The position numbers were made by a program, and so were the translations under genes. 64,000 nt of DNA from positions 3,286,001 to 3,350,000 of the forward strand of contig NZ_JAUTBD010000001.1 in assembly GCF_030818935.1 (NCBI RefSeq), given 5' to 3'. Origin of the DNA: Microbacterium sp. SORGH_AS_1204 (GTDB lineage Bacteria > Actinomycetota > Actinomycetes > Actinomycetales > Microbacteriaceae). Below, in pieces: positions 60,755 through 64,000 of this stretch (positions are counted from its first letter, which is position 1; each line of letters starts with the position of its first letter). The notes beneath the pieces were generated by a model. That model saw only the letters and a program-made list of their open reading frames with translations, did no database searches and was not told where the DNA came from.

Positions 60755-62434
60755 ATGACTTTCACGCAGGAAGACGCGCGCACCGACCTCGCCTCGGCGC
60801 CCGGCTCGGAGTGGTGGCGCACCGCCGTCATCTACCAGATCTACCCCCGCTCGTTCGCCGACGCGTCGGGCGACGGTCTGGGCGACCTGCCCGGCGTCAC
60901 CGCGCACCTCGACGACCTGCAGACCCTCGGAGTGGATGCCATCTGGCTCAGCCCCTTCCAGACCTCGCCGCAGAAGGACGCGGGCTACGACGTCGCCGAC
61001 TACCGCGACGTCGACCCGATCTTCGGCACCCTCGACGACTTCGACGCGATGCTCGCGGGCGCGCACGAGCGTGGCATCCGGGTCATCGTCGACCTCGTCC
61101 CCAACCACTCCAGCGACCAGCACGTCTGGTTCCAGGAGGCTCTGAAGGCCGCGCCCGGCAGCCCGGAGCGCGCGCGGTACATCTTCCGCGACGGCAAGGG
61201 CGAGAACGGCGAGCTCCCCCCGAACAACTGGGAGAGCGTCTTCGGCGGCGGCATGTGGAAGCGCGTCACCGAGGCCGACGGCACTCCGGGCCAGTGGTAC
61301 CTGCACATCTTCGACGAGAGCCAGCCCGACTTCGACTGGACCAACGAAGAGGTGCGCGCGGAGTTCCGCGACATCCTGCGCTTCTGGCTCGACCGCGGCG
61401 TCGACGGGTTCCGCGTCGACGTGGCGCACGGCCTCATCAAGGCCGACGGCCTGCCCGACTTCACGCCCGACCCCGACGGCGGCTCGATGGGCGGCGACGC
61501 CGAAGAGGTCCCGTACTGGGGCCAGCCCGGTGTGCACGACGTGTGGCGCGAGTGGCACGAGGTGCTCGCCGCGTACGACGGCGACCGCGCGCTGTGCGCC
61601 GAGGCGTGGCTGCCCACCGTGAAGCAGACGGCGCTGTGGGTGCGCCCCGACGAGATGCACCAGGCGTTCAACTTCCACTACCTCGAGACGAAATGGGATG
61701 CCGCCGCGCTCCGCGCCGTGATCACCGAGTCGCTCGAGGAGTACGGCGCCGTCGGCGCGCCCAGCACGTGGGTGCTGTCGAACCACGACGTCGTGCGCCA
61801 CGCGTCGCGCCTCGCGCTGACGGCCGAGAACCCGCAGGGCGCCGGCATCGGCCCGAAGTCGCCGGGGCAGCCCGACCCGGTGAAGGGCCTGCACCGCGCC
61901 CGCGCGGCGACCTCGCTCATGCTCGCCCTCCCCGGCTCGTCCTACCTCTACCAGGGCGAGGAGCTCGGCCTGCCCGAGGTCATCGACCTGCCCGATGACG
62001 CCCGTCAGGACCCCACGTGGTTCCGCACGAACGGCGAGCGCTACGGGCGCGACGGATGCCGCGTGCCGATCCCGTGGACGGCCGACGCCCCGGCGTACGG
62101 CTTCAACACCACGGGCGAGTCGTGGCTGCCGCAGCCCGCGGAGTGGGCCGAGCTCGCGCACGACGTGCAGATCGACGACCCCTCATCGACGCTGACGCTC
62201 TACCGTGCGCTGCTGGCCGAGCGCCGCAGCCGCAACCTCGGCGCGGGCGACATCGAGTGGCTCGACGGCTTCGGCGACGACGTCGTGGCGTTCCGCAACG
62301 GCGGCCTCACGGTCATCGCCAACCTGGGTGACGACGTGGTGGAGCTGCCCGCGGGTGAGGTGCTCGTGGCGAGCGCCCCGCTCGACGGCCACCGGCTGCC
62401 CACCGACACGACCGTCTGGATCGCGGCGGCGTAA
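60755..62434 (+). CDS. GH13 alpha-glucosidase (oligo-1,6-glucosidase/maltase type)
   Basis: 559 aa. GH13 regions in order: IVDLVPNHSSD near residue 110, GFRVDVAHGL near 219 (nucleophile Asp), CAEAWLP near 285 (acid/base Glu) and VLSNHDVVRH near 340. N-terminal VIYQIYPRSFADASGDGLGDL is typical. It hydrolyses malto- or isomalto-oligosaccharides. The leaderless promoter carries a LacI-type operator and the regulator follows 24 nt downstream. Confidence 0.9.
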   Translation: MTFTQEDARTDLASAPGSEWWRTAVIYQIYPRSFADASGDGLGDLPGVTAHLDDLQTLGVDAIWLSPFQTSPQKDAGYDVADYRDVDPIFGTLDDFDAMLAGAHERGIRVIVDLVPNHSSDQHVWFQEALKAAPGSPERARYIFRDGKGENGELPPNNWESVFGGGMWKRVTEADGTPGQWYLHIFDESQPDFDWTNEEVRAEFRDILRFWLDRGVDGFRVDVAHGLIKADGLPDFTPDPDGGSMGGDAEEVPYWGQPGVHDVWREWHEVLAAYDGDRALCAEAWLPTVKQTALWVRPDEMHQAFNFHYLETKWDAAALRAVITESLEEYGAVGAPSTWVLSNHDVVRHASRLALTAENPQGAGIGPKSPGQPDPVKGLHRARAATSLMLALPGSSYLYQGEELGLPEVIDLPDDARQDPTWFRTNGERYGRDGCRVPIPWTADAPAYGFNTTGESWLPQPAEWAELAHDVQIDDPSSTLTLYRALLAERRSRNLGAGDIEWLDGFGDDVVAFRNGGLTVIANLGDDVVELPAGEVLVASAPLDGHRLPTDTTVWIAAA

Positions 62435-62458
62435 GCCGCGGCATCCCCCTGCGACACC

Positions 62459-63460
62459 GTGGTCGGCATCGACGACGTCGCGCGCGCGGCGGGTGTGTCG
62501 ACGGCCACGGTCTCGCGGACGCTGAGCGGGCGCGGACCCGTCTCGACGGCGACGCGCGACCGCGTGCTCGCCGCCGCCGACCGGCTCGGGTACGTCGTGT
62601 CGGCCGCGGCGTCGAGCCTGGCCACCGGGCGCACGCGAGCGGTCGGGGTGGTCGTGCCCTTCCTCGACCGATGGTTCTTCAGCACGGTGCTCGCGGGGAT
62701 CTCCGACGCGCTCGTGCGTCGCGGCTACGACATCACGCTCTACAGCGTGAGCGCCGACGCCGCCGAGCGCCGCCGCGTCTTCGACGACCATCTGCGGCGT
62801 CGCCGCATCGACGCGGTCATCACCATCGCCCTCGAACTGGATGCCGAGGAGTCGGCGTCGCTGCGCGGCCTCGGCGTACCGATCGTCGCGATCGCCGGGC
62901 CCCACCCCCTGCTGACCACGCTCACCGTCGACGACCTCGCCGTCGGTCGCCTGGCGACGGCGCACCTGCTCGGGTTGGGTCATCGCCGCCTGGCGCACAT
63001 CGGGGCGGATGCCGTGACCGACGCGGCGTCGTCGGTGCCGACGCTGCGGCGCCGCGGATTCGAGGACTCCCTCGCCGAGGCGGGGATCACGCAGTACGAC
63101 GTCGAACCGGCCGACTTCACGATCGACGGCGGTTCGAGGGCGGCGGCGCGCCTGCTGGCGCGCGATGATCGCCCGACGGCTCTGTTCGCCGCCTCCGACG
63201 AGATGGCGATCGGGGCCATCCTCGCCGCGCGCGAGCTCGGCCTGCGTGTACCCGACGACGTCTCGATCATCGGCGTCGACGGCCATGAGCTCGGCCGGTG
63301 GTTCGGTTTGACCACCGTCGACCAGTTCGCCCGCGGTCAAGGAGAACGCGCGGCCGAGGCCGTGCTCAGCGCACTCGACGGCGCACAGCCCGCACCCGGT
63401 CGGGGAACGCTGCCTTTCGAGCTGGTCGACCGCGGCTCCACCGCTGCGCCGCACGACTGA
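62459..63460 (+). CDS. LacI-family transcriptional regulator
   Basis: 333 aa. N-terminal helix-turn-helix IDDVARAAGVSTATVSRTLSG near residues 4-24, hinge near AASSLATGRT, and a periplasmic-binding-like effector domain (GVVVPFLDRWFFSTVLAGI; ALFAASDEMAIGAI; DVSIIGVDGHEL). GTG 62459 is the only start giving a complete HTH. It lies directly after the glucosidase gene, whose promoter has a matching palindrome, so it is the probable sugar-responsive repressor. Confidence 0.9.
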   Translation: MVGIDDVARAAGVSTATVSRTLSGRGPVSTATRDRVLAAADRLGYVVSAAASSLATGRTRAVGVVVPFLDRWFFSTVLAGISDALVRRGYDITLYSVSADAAERRRVFDDHLRRRRIDAVITIALELDAEESASLRGLGVPIVAIAGPHPLLTTLTVDDLAVGRLATAHLLGLGHRRLAHIGADAVTDAASSVPTLRRRGFEDSLAEAGITQYDVEPADFTIDGGSRAAARLLARDDRPTALFAASDEMAIGAILAARELGLRVPDDVSIIGVDGHELGRWFGLTTVDQFARGQGERAAEAVLSALDGAQPAPGRGTLPFELVDRGSTAAPHD

Positions 63461-63479
63461 CGACGTCACCCGGGCGTCG

Positions 63480-63540
63480 CCTCGGCGCACGCCGGGCATC
63501 ACCCTCGGCGCACGCCGGGCGGTGCTCCCGAGGCGCCGAG
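63480..63540. terminator. Repeated CTCGGCGCACGCC element between convergent genes
   Basis: CCTCGGCGCACGCCGGGC occurs at 63480-63497 and 63503-63520, and the inverted GAGGCGCCGAG at 63530-63540. Several alternative hairpins can form between the LacI gene and the convergent small gene. Confidence 0.55.
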
Positions 63541-63549
63541 CCGCTCGGC

Positions 63550-63786
63550 TCAGCGCGCCGCGCCGCGCAGGGTCGCGGTGACCGGCCCCACCGGGTCGGT
63601 GACGAAGCACGACACGCTGCGGTCGCCGATGGGCCAGGACTTGCGGCTGGGGCTCAGGTAGACGTAGTCCAGTGCGGATCGGTCGTAGGCCAGGCCGACG
63701 AACCCGGCGAACGCCTCGACGCAGCCGGCTTCGGCGCTGTGCGCGACCTCGTCGTCTCCCGGGTAGGCGTCCGTCTCGCCCGCCAC
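63550..63786 (-). CDS. Septum-formation-family protein, C-terminal fragment
   Basis: 78 aa from GTG 63786; similarity continues upstream for about 10 codons (ASCDYARFP) without a start. The part AFAGFVGLAYDRSALDYVYLSPSRKSW (region 25-52) and the end TATLRGAAR resemble the C-terminus of Septum_form (PF13845) lipoproteins. The N-terminal membrane anchor and most of the first half are missing, so this is probably a truncated paralog of the next gene. Confidence 0.5.
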   Translation of the reverse strand: MAGETDAYPGDDEVAHSAEAGCVEAFAGFVGLAYDRSALDYVYLSPSRKSWPIGDRSVSCFVTDPVGPVTATLRGAAR

Positions 63787-63832
63787 CGGGAACCGGGCAT
63801 AGTCGCACGACGCGACCCCGGCCGCCCCCGCG

Positions 63833-64000
63833 TCAGAGCCCGGAACCGGCCAGCGAGCCCGTCGTCTGCTCGACCTCGGGGTCGTAGAGCAGGCAGAAGA
63901 TCTCGCGGTCGCCGACGGCCCACGTCTGCTCCGTCGGGCCCACGAAGTAGTAGTCGAGGCGCGAGTCCTGGTACGACACCCCGACGTACCCGGTGTAGGC
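63833..64000 (-). CDS. Septum-formation-family protein, partial (runs off window)
   Basis: The last 55 codons are visible: YTGYVGVSYQDSRLDYYF, TWAVGDREIFCLLYDPE and the end TGSLAGSGL. It aligns well with the neighbouring fragment (GYVGxxY..S.LDY; .W..GDR...C...DP), so the two are tandem paralogs. The start is beyond the window edge. The family has been linked to cell division in actinobacteria but is poorly defined. Confidence 0.6.
   Translation of the reverse strand, partial: AYTGYVGVSYQDSRLDYYFVGPTEQTWAVGDREIFCLLYDPEVEQTTGSLAGSGL

Overview
The window is gene-dense, about 70% G+C DNA with strong G/C third-position bias, GTG starts, ATGA/GTGA gene overlaps and actinobacterial -10 boxes. Gene content (HpxO-type urate oxidation, DUF6458, GlnR-like boxes, many leaderless starts) and a very frequent GGATGCC/GGCATCC heptamer suggest an actinomycete of the Microbacteriaceae, probably Microbacterium-like. 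That assignment is inference; no rRNA or tRNA gene was seen.

Layout. 1-8356 (+): nitrogen-scavenging operon with a cytosine-deaminase-like amidohydrolase, an SsuABC/NMT1-type ABC importer (its binding-protein gene frameshifted at the lipobox), an FAD oxidase, a creatininase-family amidase and an MFS protein. 8585-13746: 8-oxoguanine-deaminase-like amidohydrolase, alpha/beta hydrolase, SDR and an NCS2 purine permease. 13911-16978: membrane protein, then a formate/nitrite-type channel with cyanase, divergent from a PAS-AraC regulator. 17139-22822: MetF-like protein, then PNPOx protein and xanthine dehydrogenase (FAD subunit plus a fused iron-sulfur/molybdopterin subunit). 22976-33406 (-): allantoin operons (permease and racemase; then allantoinase, acetamidase-family protein, 51-aa ORF, HpxZ-HpxY fusion, ureidoglycine aminotransferase, allantoate amidohydrolase, PhzF). 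33566-36474 (+): XRE-cupin regulator, then uraD, uraH and hpxO. 36726-47097: mixed accessory genes (CMD, M20, GNATs, ArsR-arsenate reductase fusion, DUF6458 plus pseudokinase, APC permease, LLM, cupin, MFS, Fic module). 47116-59567: oligopeptide-type importer with a deleted permease, aminotransferase and FAD oxidase (-), divergent from two LLM monooxygenases and an FAD/NAD(P) protein (+). 59845-64000: apt, an alpha-glucosidase with its LacI regulator, and septum-formation-family genes at the edge.

Together the first 36 kb would take xanthine or 8-oxoguanine to urate, then through 5-hydroxyisourate, OHCU, allantoin, allantoate and ureidoglycine to oxalurate and ammonia, with cyanate and other amides as side inputs. 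GlnR-like boxes (GTNAC-N6-GAAAC) stand in front of most of these units, in several cases exactly 10 nt before a -10 hexamer, so the region reads as one nitrogen-limitation regulon.

The most unusual structure is a set of short quasi-palindromic units between genes. A 71-bp unit with fixed arms and a variable 40-nt core occurs twice downstream of the creatininase gene and once inside the xanthine dehydrogenase linker. A 67-68-bp unit occurs once upstream of uraD and once as the 3' end of the racemase gene.
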